Positions 1 to 11,312 of a stretch of DNA of 64,000 nt are shown piece after piece. Both the position numbers and the translations under genes were made by a program. Where the stretch lies: positions 1 to 64,000 of the forward strand of contig QANU01006985.1 in NCBI GenBank assembly GCA_003254905.1. The letters are read 5' to 3'. This DNA is from Nissolia schottii. Lineage: Eukaryota; Streptophyta; Magnoliopsida; Fabales; Fabaceae. Numbering within the stretch: the stretch's first letter is position 1; each line of letters opens with the position of its first letter. A model generated the notes under the pieces. The model was not told the origin of the DNA. It saw nothing but the letters and a program-made list of their open reading frames with translations, and did no database searches.

Positions 1-995
1 ATTTTTCCCCCCCACATATCAGTAATATCCCTTTACAAATCCCATACATATGTAATTTTACCACCATGTTAAGGTGAGTGACTTTCTTCACGGTCTATTT
101 TAAACCATGTATTTGTTTTTAAAGTTATTTATCTATTTTAGCATTATTTTATTTATGCATGTTTTATAAAATCTTAGGAGGTGAAATTTATTATTTTATT
201 TATGTATTTATGAAGTTAGTTATTCTTTTATTTAATTAATTATTTTATCATGATTATTTACTTAGAAATTCTTTGTTTATGAAGTAGATATTTACGAAAC
301 TATTTTAGAAAATCATGAAACTATTTTAGAACCACATGGGACCACATATTTTATTGCATTAAATATATTCATGTTGTGTGTGTATATATGATTAGTATTA
401 AGCGATATAGATATTTATATTGTTTAGTTAAACCCTTAATAAAAGATCATGGTTACAGAAAAATTCTGGTGGGAGAAGACTTATGTTAAGGAAAGTTTTT
501 GGCTAAAACAAGACTTGGTACTTAAGATGTGCATTGTGATGCACCTCTCTTACTTGGGAACCTCTCTAAGTATGAGATCCTAATCTACCTTTATTTTTCC
601 AAGATAAAACACTTAAAGACATTAAGTCATGTTATGCTATCAGTATAAGGAATATGTTACGATGATCATGTTATGTATTTAAAACTATTTTCATGGGAGA
701 ATATTTAGGATAAAACTGTAAGTCAGCGACAACTTACGTTGACCCTAATATACCTTGTATGATCATAAAATAGAATAAGATTCATGTAGATTTAGGGCAA
801 GACCGTAAAGCCCGGATATGGCAGCTCGTGATGCCCAATGTCATGTATCATGTCATATAGATTAGGGCAAGACCGTAAAACTCAGACATTTCAGGAACAC
901 CTAAACCGTAATGCTCAGAACGCTCATCTAAAAAATTCCAAACTGAATTATATTTTCAAATGTTTTACATACTATTTATTATTATAGAGATGTTT

Positions 996-1033
<38 letters not shown>

Positions 1034-1505
1034 GCATTTGCATGCCATGGTTTTCAAAGTGTCCCATGTCGTCGTGTGGACGACCATTCGTTGAGATTCT
1101 CCCCAGAGTTCTCACCCCTCACCTCCCCCTCCAGTTACAGGTTACAAAGCAACATAGTAGAACACAGAGTTTATGGTCAATGCAGCGACGTCAGAATTCA
1201 AAAGTCATCAGTTCACCTTGAGGTGAAGCTACCTATAGGAATTGTTAGTCTTATTTTTATTTTGTAATCGAGTCTTGTCTAGAGTGCTCCAATTGTATAC
1301 AGCCAGGATCCTCAGATTAGTCGCGTATTTTATGATGTATATTTATGTTTAATGTAAAAGGGTTTATGTTTATTCAAAGAAGAAACATTTTACTTGTTTT
1401 AATTAAAGTTAAAGTACATGTTTTTACAGAAAGCGTTCTAGGGGATTCCACGAGGGAACTAGTCCCTTGCATGCTGGTCACGCCCCTAAGTTGGGGTGTG
1501 ACAAT
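1..1505 (+). repeat. 3' part of an LTR-type retroelement (probably solo or truncated LTR)
   Basis: No coding potential is seen. The block contains imperfect reiterated units around 'gggcaagaccgtaaa' (about 795, 865 and again near 905) and ends in a conserved-looking tail with 'acgcccctaagttggggtg' followed by 'tgaca' at about 1482-1503. That is how many plant Ty3-type LTRs end. The expected primer-binding site does not follow, so this looks like a solo or truncated LTR whose start lies left of the window. A (TA)n tract sits at about 1001-1028. The organisation (AT-rich start, internal short tandem units, then a GC-richer block with 'cagagttctcac') resembles the reverse-oriented repeat at 26.9-29.0 kb. 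Assignment to Ty3/gypsy is inference. Confidence 0.5.
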
Positions 1506-1506
1506 T

Positions 1507-2720
1507 AGACTAAGGATGTGATTTCAATTCTTAACTCAAATTTGATTTGGTAATTTTTTTTTTGGTTTAATTGATATGTACTAATATATTGTTGCAATGT
1601 GTGGTTTGAAAAAAAAAAGGTAAACATTTACTGTAATTGTAGTTTTCTATTTAGGTTGTGAGACAAAGAGAATATAAAACGTTTCCACAAATATGGATGA
1701 TTGACATGTGCAAATATTCACTATAAATTGCTTTCGAAGAACTTCATCAAAACACAACAATTTGCATATCCTTTTCTCTCGCGAAGAAATTGTAAACTTT
1801 TATTTCTCTTTTGTTATTTGAGAGTTTTGTTGATATATACCATTTGAGATATACCTTGAGTATTTGAGTGTATTTGGGATATTGGTTTGAGGGTTGTGAG
1901 ATAACACTCATTTTGTAATAGTTGACATATTTGCATGTGGATATAGCTTTGAGTTAAACCACTTTTATTTTTGTTTGTTTCTGTTGATTCTATAACAAAC
2001 AAGTATTAGGGCTCTATTTAGAGTTATGAGCAAATTTGTTCAAAATGTCAACTACAAAATTCGAAATTCAGAAATTTGATGGGCGCATCAACTTTGGAAT
2101 GTGGAAGGTTCGCATGACGACGGTTCTTCTGCAACAAGGTGTTAAAATAACACTTTCTGGTAAAGACAAGAAGCCTGTGGAAATGGATGACTCCAAATGA
2201 AAAGAAGTTGATCAAAAGGTTCTCTCAATTATCCAGTTGTCTATCACAGATAACATACTACAGGAGGTCCTGTTCAAAAAAAATAGTAGCATGCATTATG
2301 AAAAAGTTGGAGTCATTATACATGACAAAAATGGTGGCCAATCATCTTGGTGCACTATAACATCTGTACACACTTTGCATGACTGAAGGTACATCCATTA
2401 GAGAATATATCTCTAAATTCACTTGAGTTATTATGGATTTGAAAAATATGGATGAAACTTTCAAAAGTGAGCAAGAACCAATGCTGTTGCTATGTTCTCT
2501 ACCATCCTCATACAAGCATTTTGGTGAGACACTTGTATATGAACGAGAAAGCCTAGATATTGATAAGGTGAAGTTTGCGCTATTGAGTCGTGAGAAGATG
2601 GAGCATAATAGTGGTGGACGTGATGATCCCGTTGTTGGCTTGTTTGTCAAATGGAGAACAAAGGAGACTGGGTCGAGTAGCAATAACAAAGTAGCAATAA
2701 GTGCATATGATTTTTTTTAA
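1507..2720 (+). pseudogene. Decayed Ty1/copia retrotransposon 5' end with gag remnant
   Basis: From 2046 the plus strand opens with MSTTKFEIQKFDGRINFGMW, the typical start of plant copia gag (DUF4219/UBN2-type), and continues through VLLQQGV. An in-frame stop interrupts it near 2198. Further gag-like sequence resumes with shifts, for example EYISKF near 2405 and the open stretch 2433-2720 containing LLCSLPSSYKHF and LLSREKMEHN. No zinc knuckle, protease, integrase or reverse transcriptase follows, so only the N-terminal gag is left. Upstream, 'aagtattagggctc' at about 2001-2014 resembles a decayed initiator-tRNA-Met primer-binding site (TGGTATCAGAGC), which would place the LTR/leader at roughly 1507-2000. 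The element is non-autonomous and dead. Confidence 0.75.
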
Positions 2721-3049
2721 CGAAATAAACTTTTTTATTAACTATACTTTATTAAATTTATTTTAAACCTATTAAAATTTTATTTTGTATCGTCTTTTTC
2801 ATAAAAGTTTGATTTGTTAAGTTATTTATTAGTAACACATTAATTTAGTTATAAAATATATATAATGGTTGTACTATTATAACACAATAAAATTGATAGT
2901 TTAGTTTAAGAACACTTGCTTTCTAAATTTGATGTACTGAGTTAAACTCTTGCTAGTGGTAAAATTTAAAATTTTTGAATCATTTATTAATAACATTGTT
3001 CAAGTATAAAATATACATAATATTTGCAACATTATATATCAACAACACT

Positions 3050-3145
3050 TGTAGCCTAATGGTTAAGCCACTAGTCTTTTACCTTGGTGGCTTGGGTTTG
3101 ATTTTAGCTCTATGCAAAAGTTGAAACCTTGCACATGAAAGATGC
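3050..3145 (+). repeat. tRNA-derived SINE-like segment
   Basis: The sequence carries a pol III box A-like string 'tagcctaatggttaag' and, about 40 bases later, a box B-like 'gggtttgatt'. The spacing and wording are those of a tRNA-related SINE head. The body after box B is short and degenerate, with no clear target duplication. It could also be part of a retrotransposon leader. Confidence 0.35.
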
Positions 3146-5652
3146 TTGAAAGGGGGTGTTAACGTGCTAAGTTGGGGTTTTCCTTTAAACTATTTTGTTT
3201 TATATAGAAACGTTAGGAGCCACTTCAATGTATGCCACAATATTAAGTGATAATAATATCACAAATAAGCGCTAGTGAATTGAGTTTAACTCTTTTGATA
3301 AACACTTGCATCAAATAGTTAGTGAATTATTTTATGTTGTTTGGATTTGCTAACAAGTATAAATTGCAATTGCAAACTCAAGACATTTTTTGAGGGCTGA
3401 AGTTTTTAAGCCTTTATGGTGTAGCTCTCTCTACCTTTTTGTTTTGCAAAATTGAGTTAATGGGTTTGGGTAAAGGGACTGCCAGTAACCAGCCCAAATT
3501 TTGGATAACAGACTACAATCAGTTCAAGTTCACATGTATGCCCAAAACTTGCTGTGCCTGCCATGTATTCAACTTTTAATTTGTAAGCCCAAAAGTGCTG
3601 ACATAACCAGATTTCTGATAAGAGAGAAAAACCCAAAAAGATGCTAACTATTTCAATTCACCAAAAACACAAAACTATTTACTGACCAAATAATAATAAT
3701 AATAGTGGCTATATGAGCATTTATCTGAGAAAAACGAGAAGGTCACTCATGGCCCACCAAAAACAATGTTATTTATTTATTAGATTAGATTAGATTAGAT
3801 TAGAAGAACTCCAAGAGTGTATGCATGTGATGTGTTTAAGAAACAAGACAAATCAAACACAAGCAATCAAATGAGAGCATCTTCATTTAATATCATAAAT
3901 TGACAAATTTCATTGGATACCTTGTTCGTTAGGCTTCTTCCTCTCACAAATTATCATTAATTCTAAATCACCCAAGTCCTCAGTAACCATCCATCCATCC
4001 ATCCTTGTTGATTAGAGAGTCACGTCTCTATTGATAATGAGTTAGTAAGACTACGATGTGTGACCTACCTCTACTAGTACTAGTGAGTGATGAGTTCTAG
4101 TACTATAAGTATATAAATAATAATATTCTTAATTTAACACATAACATAGGATGCTTATCCATGACGCAAGAAGATGGACTTCAAACCGACCAGACCACAT
4201 ATGAGACTTTTGGATTCACTCGTACCAATATGGAATTTACGTGTCCCACCACAAAGGTTTCACGAGCCACAAATTGACCTGTGTTGGGGTTCCTAGCTAG
4301 CTAGCTAACAGAGTTTTAAAGGTGTTTTTGGATGCAATGCTACTAGTAGAGTTTTGAAATGAGTCAATTGCAAGAAGGCTTTCTTGGGAGCTTTTCTATG
4401 ATTTCATTTCAGAAGAAAGAAATGAAGAAGGCATGATCATGATGCCTTATATGTACATACTAACCATGACCATGACCATGCCCATGCCCAATGACCATTT
4501 CTATCCATGCATAATTAGTCATCAATTATAAATCAAGTTCACTTTTCATGCTTTTTCTTCACTTTCCTTTTGAAGAAATTTTATAGAATAAATAATTCAT
4601 GTCATAGTAAATGAGATTTTGAATTAAGATGATTTTTAGGTTGATTACTAAGAGAATATAGCAAAACTCTAATTAAAAGGGTGAGACCTAACTTGAGTCC
4701 GACAAGAAATCTAAATTTTACAGCACTATTGATTAGGAAGATCACAAGGCCTAATTTGGGGTTTATGGCAGGGAAAAACCTACACGAGATTGCTTAAGAT
4801 CGTATGAAAATTTTACATCATGATCCATTTCCTATTTTTCTTAAGCATATATATGCTATACCTATGCCAACAAAACTCAGCCCATATAAGTTTTAGTTAT
4901 CTCAAAATCAATTAGTAGTTGTCGATCATACACATCTTCTAAACAATCATAAAATATAAGCCATACCTAGATTCTTTTTCCAATTCTATTTTCCTCCAAG
5001 CCAGCAAGCAGCATCTAATGCATCACCGCAAGGGTAACACATTTAATTTTTGCACGTTAATACATCTCATAATTATGTTTCTTTAGTGACAGAAATCATC
5101 ATGTGCGAGTTAGGTAGCTTTTGCTTCTTAATACTGCGTAAGATTATTTGGTTTGGATCTAAAGCAAAAGCTTCTCTCATTTGGACCACCCTCTGGATCA
5201 AGTAATTATATGGAATGTGATACGCATATACATGATATTTATGTATATACCTATCAAAGTTGTTTCCCCGTTTTTTCTCTCCCATTCGGCATGTTCCATG
5301 CATGCAACAAAGGACAAAGTCTTGAATAATTAATGACAACGAAGAAGAATGACTTATTCTTGTATAGGAATATATCTAAGAAATTTTACTTAAACACCCA
5401 TAAAAAAATAGTATGACCTACTAATATATGAAAATATTTTTAATAATGTTTGTAAAATTTATATTATTTTTATATGTTTAAGTAAAAATCTTGTCTATCC
5501 AAGAATTTCTTGAGAGGAATTGAAGAAGGAATTGAAGGGTGCATGTTGCTTTTGAAGATTACATTACGTCTATGTGGTGGCTTCCACGTTGTATGGAGAC
5601 TTTTGGTCCTCAATGTCACAACACAACAGGCTTTAGGGCTATAAGAATGTAG

Positions 5653-5686
<34 letters not shown>

Positions 5687-5708
5687 NTATATATATATAT
5701 ATATATAA
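5653..5708. repeat. (TA)n microsatellite containing an unresolved base
   Basis: A near-perfect TA tract of more than 50 bases is interrupted by a single N at 5687. The length is probably uncertain in the assembly. Confidence 0.9.
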
Positions 5709-6911
5709 ATGTTTGTGTGTATGAGAGATATGTACACATGACAACAATTTAATCACATTTTGTCCACAAAGCTTTGGATAAGAATCAAATATTTTAAGGT
5801 GCGTAGTATTAAATGTGTTCTATAAAAATGTATTAACTTTTTTTTATACATACAACTAAAAAAAAGTTGTATTTAACTATGGTTATAACCGTTAGTACGT
5901 GATCTTATTTAAACAAACCGTAGCAAACCATGAATCCAACAAAAGACGGCAAACTAATAGGAGAACCAAAAGAAGGAGTCGGAAGAGATATTTTAATGTA
6001 AGTATGTGTTTAAAATTTTTTTCGAACACACAAAAAAAAATTAAATCTTACATGCATATAAATATATGTTTTAAAATTCTTAAACACTTATTCAGACAAA
6101 AATATCGGCCAGGCAGAAATCAGAAGTGTCCCGACTCCCGAGATTGTTGCGGGGCAGCCACATCACCAGCACTCAACTTATTACTCTCTGCCTTTGTGTC
6201 AGATGGAGGCTGTACCCGCTGCTTCTACATGGTCCTTTATTTTTTTTTTCAGAAAAAAAAACTTTGCAACACTCACTTTCACACACATATATAGCGACAT
6301 GCTTTGCTTTTGCCATTGCTAGTATTGCCACTCTACTTTTCTCCTTTCCTTTTGTTTTTTAACTCTGTTTTCTCCCTTTTGTCCTTTTTCGAATTATTTC
6401 TTGTCTTCTAAGATCTAACCTGCCCTTCTCGGGTCATAATTGCATTTATATCAAAAACATGATAAGATAATATTTTTTTTGTATTTTTTATATTTTATTG
6501 AAGTTAAGATAAAAAAAAAAAAATTATTTGAAGCTACACAAAATTAAGATCTAAAGGTATATAAATTTTTTATGTCTTTATTTTTATATTTTTGTGCCTC
6601 TGTCATGTCCTTGTTACTAAATATATCTCACTGAAATTATATTATTTGAATTATTTTGTGCGAGAATTCATGTTGACTCACATACTATTGAGAAATTCTT
6701 ATACGTCATGGTGTAAAATGAAACATTTATCATATGAGAATATATCATTGATCATTTTAGAAAAAAATAAACAGTGATGTATAACTCATGTAGAGCATGC
6801 TTTTTTTAAAACTTGACGTATAAATTTTTTAATATTATTTATTATTAAACGAGATTTTAATACGACTCAAAGTATGAGTTGACGCAATGTTTTACATCAC
6901 ATGATTATAAA

Positions 6912-7207
6912 TACAACCTCTATTCATTCTTAGATGTCACATTTTAACAAAAACTTTATTCAAAATTAGTTGTTGTTGGATTAAATTAAAGAAATATTAA
7001 TTATTATCTGCTCAACTATATCCCTATTTATTAAGAATTTTCTACAATTATATTAATTATATTACAATTTTTCATAACAATCTCTCCCACTAATTGAAGA
7101 GTAATTTAGTCTAAACACTTGATTTTTTTAAGTATGTAAAAATTAATTGCTTTATAAATCTGTGTGCATTTATCAAAAGTGGCATCTAAAAGTAGATGGA
7201 GAGAGTA
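6912..7207. mobile_element. Stowaway-like MITE (about 296 bp)
   Basis: Imperfect terminal inverted repeats bound the segment. The left end reads 'tacaacctctattcattctt' then 'agatgtcac'; the reverse complement of the right end reads 'tactctctccatctactttt' then 'agatgccac'. The interior is AT-rich and non-coding. Both ends carry TA, as expected for Tc1/mariner-type (Stowaway) MITEs. Seen: the inverted repeats. Inferred: the superfamily. Confidence 0.55.
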
Positions 7208-7220
7208 ACATTTTGTGGAA

Positions 7221-7656
7221 TAATGCTCATTTTAGTCTATGAAAGTGTAAGCTTGAGTCACTTTGGTCATTGAAATTCAAAATATGACTTTTTAATCCCT
7301 TGAAATTGTAAATTGTAGGTCAAATTAATCTCTCTGTTCATTATCATTATTGCATTGTCACATTTTTGTTGATATATCACATTAAAAGAGACAATAACTA
7401 CAATTGGGACTGAAAAAATAGTTATGATAAATGAAACTGTGATATCAACTGAGATTTGTCGCTACAAGTGTTGTTACAACTATATTTTTAGTTTTTAGTG
7501 TTGTCATACAGCCTTATGTTGTTATGACATTCTCATTTGATACAAAAAATTAGTAAAAACATAATAATACAATATGATAATGGATTAATAGACTAATTTA
7601 ACCTATAATTTACAATTTTAATAATTAAAAAGTTAAAATTTTAAATTTAAAGAAGT
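7221..7656. mobile_element. Fold-back repeat family 'aatgctcattttagt', copy A
   Basis: The left arm begins 'taatgctcattttagtctat' and passes through 'gaaattgtaaattgtaggtc' near 7303-7322. The right arm (about 7590-7656) is its reverse complement ('gactaatttaacctataatt' and on), so the element is an inverted-repeat structure with an unrelated middle. Related copies lie at 40080-40255 and 62119-62354. There is no coding capacity. The outermost part of the right arm seems truncated. Confidence 0.6.
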
Positions 7657-7728
7657 AAAGGGATTGAGATTTATTCTTTTAAATATGAAAATGTGTTTAT
7701 GATTGGCATGTGTACGTACCCTAAAAAT

Positions 7729-7941
7729 GCTACATGTAGACCTAATTTTATACACCCATACATACACCATTACTAATGCACAAACTTTATTATCATGAGT
7801 GCACAAACATTACAAACTTATAGATAATATTCTCAATGATACTTAATTAAGTGCACAAATATTATAGACATTAAAACACAATCTTTATGTATATAAGTAT
7901 AGGGCGTATGTATGATATATATTTTTTGGTATACGTGTAGC
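7729..7941 (+). mobile_element. 213-bp MITE, copy 1, next to the SMR gene promoter
   Basis: The left terminus 'gctacatgta' mirrors the right terminus 'tacgtgtagc'. The whole element is a reverse-complement match to 21558-21772, sharing stretches such as 'acttaattaagtgcacaaa' and 'tttatgtatataagtatagg'. The two copies differ at scattered positions, so both are old. The TATA-like 'tatataagtata' near 7889-7900 lies inside the element, only about 75 bases before the pyrimidine-rich leader of the SMR gene. No clear target-site duplication was found by eye. Confidence 0.75.
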
Positions 7942-8265
7942 AGGACTCGTACGAACCCCAACAGAGCAGGTCCCTTCTCTCACTCTCATATATGTCTCTC
8001 TCTCTCTTTCAGCACCTCCCATCATCGTTTCCCCCCTCTCTCAAATTCTATATCTGCACGCCTTCCTCCCATCACCCTCTCTCTCCCACACGCACACACA
8101 AAATACCCCTTTTCCTACTGTTATTATTATTAATCACGCCGTGGCCCAAACACACAATGAATTGCCTCTCAATGAGCTAGCTAGAGGCTCTAGGCTATAG
8201 GCTATAGGCTATAACTAGTCATAGTAAGTAAGTACTGTTCTTCTCTTCCATTCACACCAAAAAAT
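7942..8265 (+). promoter_or_regulatory. Probable SMR promoter/5' leader with CT-rich tract and short upstream ORFs
   Basis: This stretch is rich in CTCTCT runs (7976-8012 and 8037-8090), as is common in plant core promoters and leaders. It holds two ATG-started upstream frames that share one stop at 8178-8180: a long one from 7992 and a seven-codon one from 8157. A triplicated 'ggctata' (about 8192-8212) lies just before the main start. Transcription start was not determined. The TATA candidate is in the adjoining MITE. Confidence 0.5.
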
Positions 8266-8586
8266 ATGGGTCTGGAAATCTTGGACGAATTTCGGCCAAT
8301 TACGCCGATACGAACCGGTCCCAACATTGCTTCTAGAACCTTCAGTCACCACCGCACCGAACCAGCAAAGGAGGAAGAAGAAGAACAAGAGTGCCACACA
8401 CCAACTCATCAAACATTGAAGATCTCTTTGGTTTGCCCTCCACCTCCTAAGAAACCACGTGTAGCTGCTGCTGCTGCTGCTTCAAGGCCACCAAATTCTG
8501 AAGGCTTCTTTCAAGTCCCCAACGATCTCGCTTCTCTCTTTCTCTTTCCAACAACGGAAAAAAGGAAGAAGCTCTTTGCTAGCTAG
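8266..8586 (+). CDS. SIAMESE-RELATED cyclin-dependent kinase inhibitor (SMR-like)
   Basis: A single-exon gene of 106 codons. Plant SIM/SMR proteins bind CDK-cyclin complexes and restrain mitosis, promoting endoreduplication; they act in the nucleus. Residues 42-65 hold the family core, ECHTPT followed by KISLVCPPPPKKPR, which corresponds to the conserved TPTS...KIP...CPPAPRKP block. Near the C-terminus, GFFQVPNDLASLF (80-92) corresponds to the family's second conserved motif, usually ending P..L...F. Between them is an alanine run from a GCT repeat; an acidic EEEEE stretch precedes the core. The C-terminal lysines (KRKK) could help nuclear import. The start at 8266 gives the usual small SMR length, and no intron is expected. 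The particular SMR paralogue cannot be named. Confidence 0.88.
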   Translation: MGLEILDEFRPITPIRTGPNIASRTFSHHRTEPAKEEEEEQECHTPTHQTLKISLVCPPPPKKPRVAAAAAASRPPNSEGFFQVPNDLASLFLFPTTEKRKKLFAS

Positions 8587-11312
8587 GCACATTCTCTCTA
8601 CTCTTGTGCTGCAACAAACATTAATGCTTTCGTATATATATTTTTACTTAATTACATCATATATATTATGATGATATAATTTGAGATGAATTTTAATTTG
8701 ATTTGCTCTAGCTAGGATCTCATCCGATTATATATTATTATATGTAAAACTTTTGAAGTTAAAAAATATTTTACGTTTAAATTAATTAATAATATGACTC
8801 CATACGATTGGATCTATCTATATATATATATATACACACATATATTATTGTAAAATAGATTTTAGTGGTGTATCAAAATTAAATTCATCTGTAGTATTGT
8901 TTTTTTTTTTTCCTTGTTCGTAGTATCAGTTATTCTGTTATGTTATTTTGAATAATTTCAATTTCAGAGAGTAGAAATTAATTGAGCAGCAATTAATTTC
9001 AAGGGTGCTTGCTTCCCTGTACTCGGGTTAAGTCTTTCTTTCTTTTTTGATCGGTTAAAGAGCTAAGTTTAAATCCCATTGAGCAAGCGAGATACAAAGC
9101 AGACAACCACCGGGTTAAGCCTTCCATTCCATGTTAATGGAAAAAAAAAAAACTTGTAAATGGCACATGATCCAATATGATATGATATGTTTGAGTAATA
9201 ATGAATGCATTATAGTTGTAATATCTTTAGTAACTAAACATATATAAAGCAGGAAGGATTTAAGTCTCTCTTTTCTGGATGAAGTGGGTGGGGTTGCTAC
9301 ATTGGAGCTAGGTACAAGTGTTAGAATCATGCATGCTTGCATACATACAAAGAAGCTTTTAATTAGTTACATGAAACTTGAATAGGCAAGTTAAAAGGTT
9401 TGACCATTAATTTGGGGGGGGTCCAGGGGTGAGTAACACACATCCATATCATATAGTGAATTGAAGAAGACGACCTACGTACACCATTCACTCCAAAAGG
9501 CGGTGCTTTTGCTTTGGCCGTTTGCTATATGTATATCCTCTACCTTAATTACCAGTTACCACCTTTAACCGTTTTTCTAATCTAGCTAGGCTAGCTTTTT
9601 TTATCCTCGGAAAGAACATGGACATGAAAGGAATAAATAGTTAATTTCCTAGTTGGCATGATTAGAAAACCAGAAACATGAAAGGTGGACTTCGGTTATC
9701 AATAGAGGAAGTCAATGTACGGCGTAATTTACCCGCATTCTTTCATTTTACTAGGCTACAAATGTTGGAAATTTCTCACAAAGGGATGTCTCGTTAGGAG
9801 AAATAGATTACACACTTACATAGAATATTGAAATTAACTATATGCCCATTTGGACAGCAAAATCTTTCCCATAGATCGAAGTTTTATCAGGCCGATTCGT
9901 TCCTAATTGAAAGAAAAAGTAACTAACATGAATGGGTTTGGACTTAATTTGGACCAAATCATTGTTTGTGGAAGTGTTGATTTCGGATTAAGCTGTCCCT
10001 TCAACCTGTTCAACCTTTAAAAAAAGATAAAGGAAAGTAATCAAATCTAAAAATGTTGGTCCCATTTGAGACCAGATCGACCCATTTGACCTCTCCGGTC
10101 TCTTTTAATAACGTGTCTTGTTGCCAACCATTAATCTAATGATCACTTGGACGTAGGTGCATAGTTTCTTTCATGAATTGGTCTCTCAGAAAAGAAAAAA
10201 TAAAATAATGTTAATGAATAATCTTTGGAAAGGGACTTCAAAAATGCGGTGAAGTTTTAGATTTATCATTTTAGATTATCTAACATATTTTGGGTTTAAT
10301 GTCATTATCAAAAACTTTGACCTGGGTACTGGAGTATCATCTATCTAGTTCATTTATATGAAAAACTGATTTCTAGAATTTTCACTCCAATAACAACATA
10401 ACAAACTTGGCTGATTATATCATTATACTAACTACATATTGAAACGTGTATTGATGTCTTACTCATCTGTGCCTTTAGCTCATCCTTCTTTCTCACTCCT
10501 TGATGTGAGTTCCTGCTATATGATACCAATACAATATGCATTTCTTTTTCCTTGTCTCCTGCTAATTTAGCAGCAATCTATTTATATTTAATATGAAAGC
10601 AGCACGTCAATTTATATTCAATGTGGAAAAATGACAGACACCTACAATACATACATGCATGGAGTACTTCAGATTGAGAAAGGAATATGCTAATGCAAGC
10701 TAACACATTAATTTGCTCAACTTCCAATTGGGATCGCTCGTTTTCTTTCTTTTACGAAAAATGTCTTATTTTATATCACGTTATGTTATTCGTGGTCTAA
10801 TTCGGATGACACGTTAGCTAACTAATTTGGAGACATGCATAAATATCTCTGCACGTGTTTGGGGGAAAAAATTCCCATGCACGTCTCATCCAGCAATGAT
10901 TCTCCAAGGTAAGATTGAGCTTTGCAGTCAGCCATAACACAGGCTTGGAACATATTCCACTTTATAATGATTCTCCTCCTTTTCCAAGTTTGGTTTAGAA
11001 TGCCCCAAACTCTCCAAACCAGATCCTATCTGGAACCATTTAAAGATCAGTGCAATCGGAAAGATCTTGTCACATACAAGCATAGATTTGATCCAAGGAA
11101 AACCTTTGTTGCAACTAACAAATAGTTTTCCCATGAATAAATCTATTTATGACTAGACATTTTTAAAGTAAGACCGTTTTTCTAATGTTGCCATTGATTT
11201 GCATCCATGCAACCTTAGCATGACTCGTGTGGAAGAACTTTGGTGGTATGAGTAAATCACAATACTAACAGATCAGAAGTATGTTTACATTCAGTAAAAT
11301 ACGAACTACGTT
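8587..11312. other. Intergenic stretch between SMR and USE1
   Basis: No gene is supported. The stretch shows AT-rich DNA, small TA/CA runs (about 8816-8842) and homopolymers. The region just above 11200 lies downstream of the USE1 stop and probably includes its 3' UTR. The short open frames at 10922-11134 on both strands have no recognisable motif. Confidence 0.6.

Larger units (their letters stand above)
2721..6911. other. Gene-poor intergenic stretch
   Basis: No gene can be supported. The open frames here are short, contain simple sequence and match no family I recognise. Visible items are a SINE-like segment near 3050-3145, a 'gatta' pentamer run near 3783-3803, 'catgac'/'catgcc' hexamer reiteration near 4461-4492, and a (TA)n tract at about 5655-5707. 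A slightly GC-richer patch at about 6100-6240 has open frames on the plus strand but no recognisable domain and no convincing splice context. Confidence 0.6.

Noticed and set aside
5899-6362. 131- and 78-codon plus-strand frames
   Set aside because: Low-complexity, with no motif and no splice-consistent continuation.
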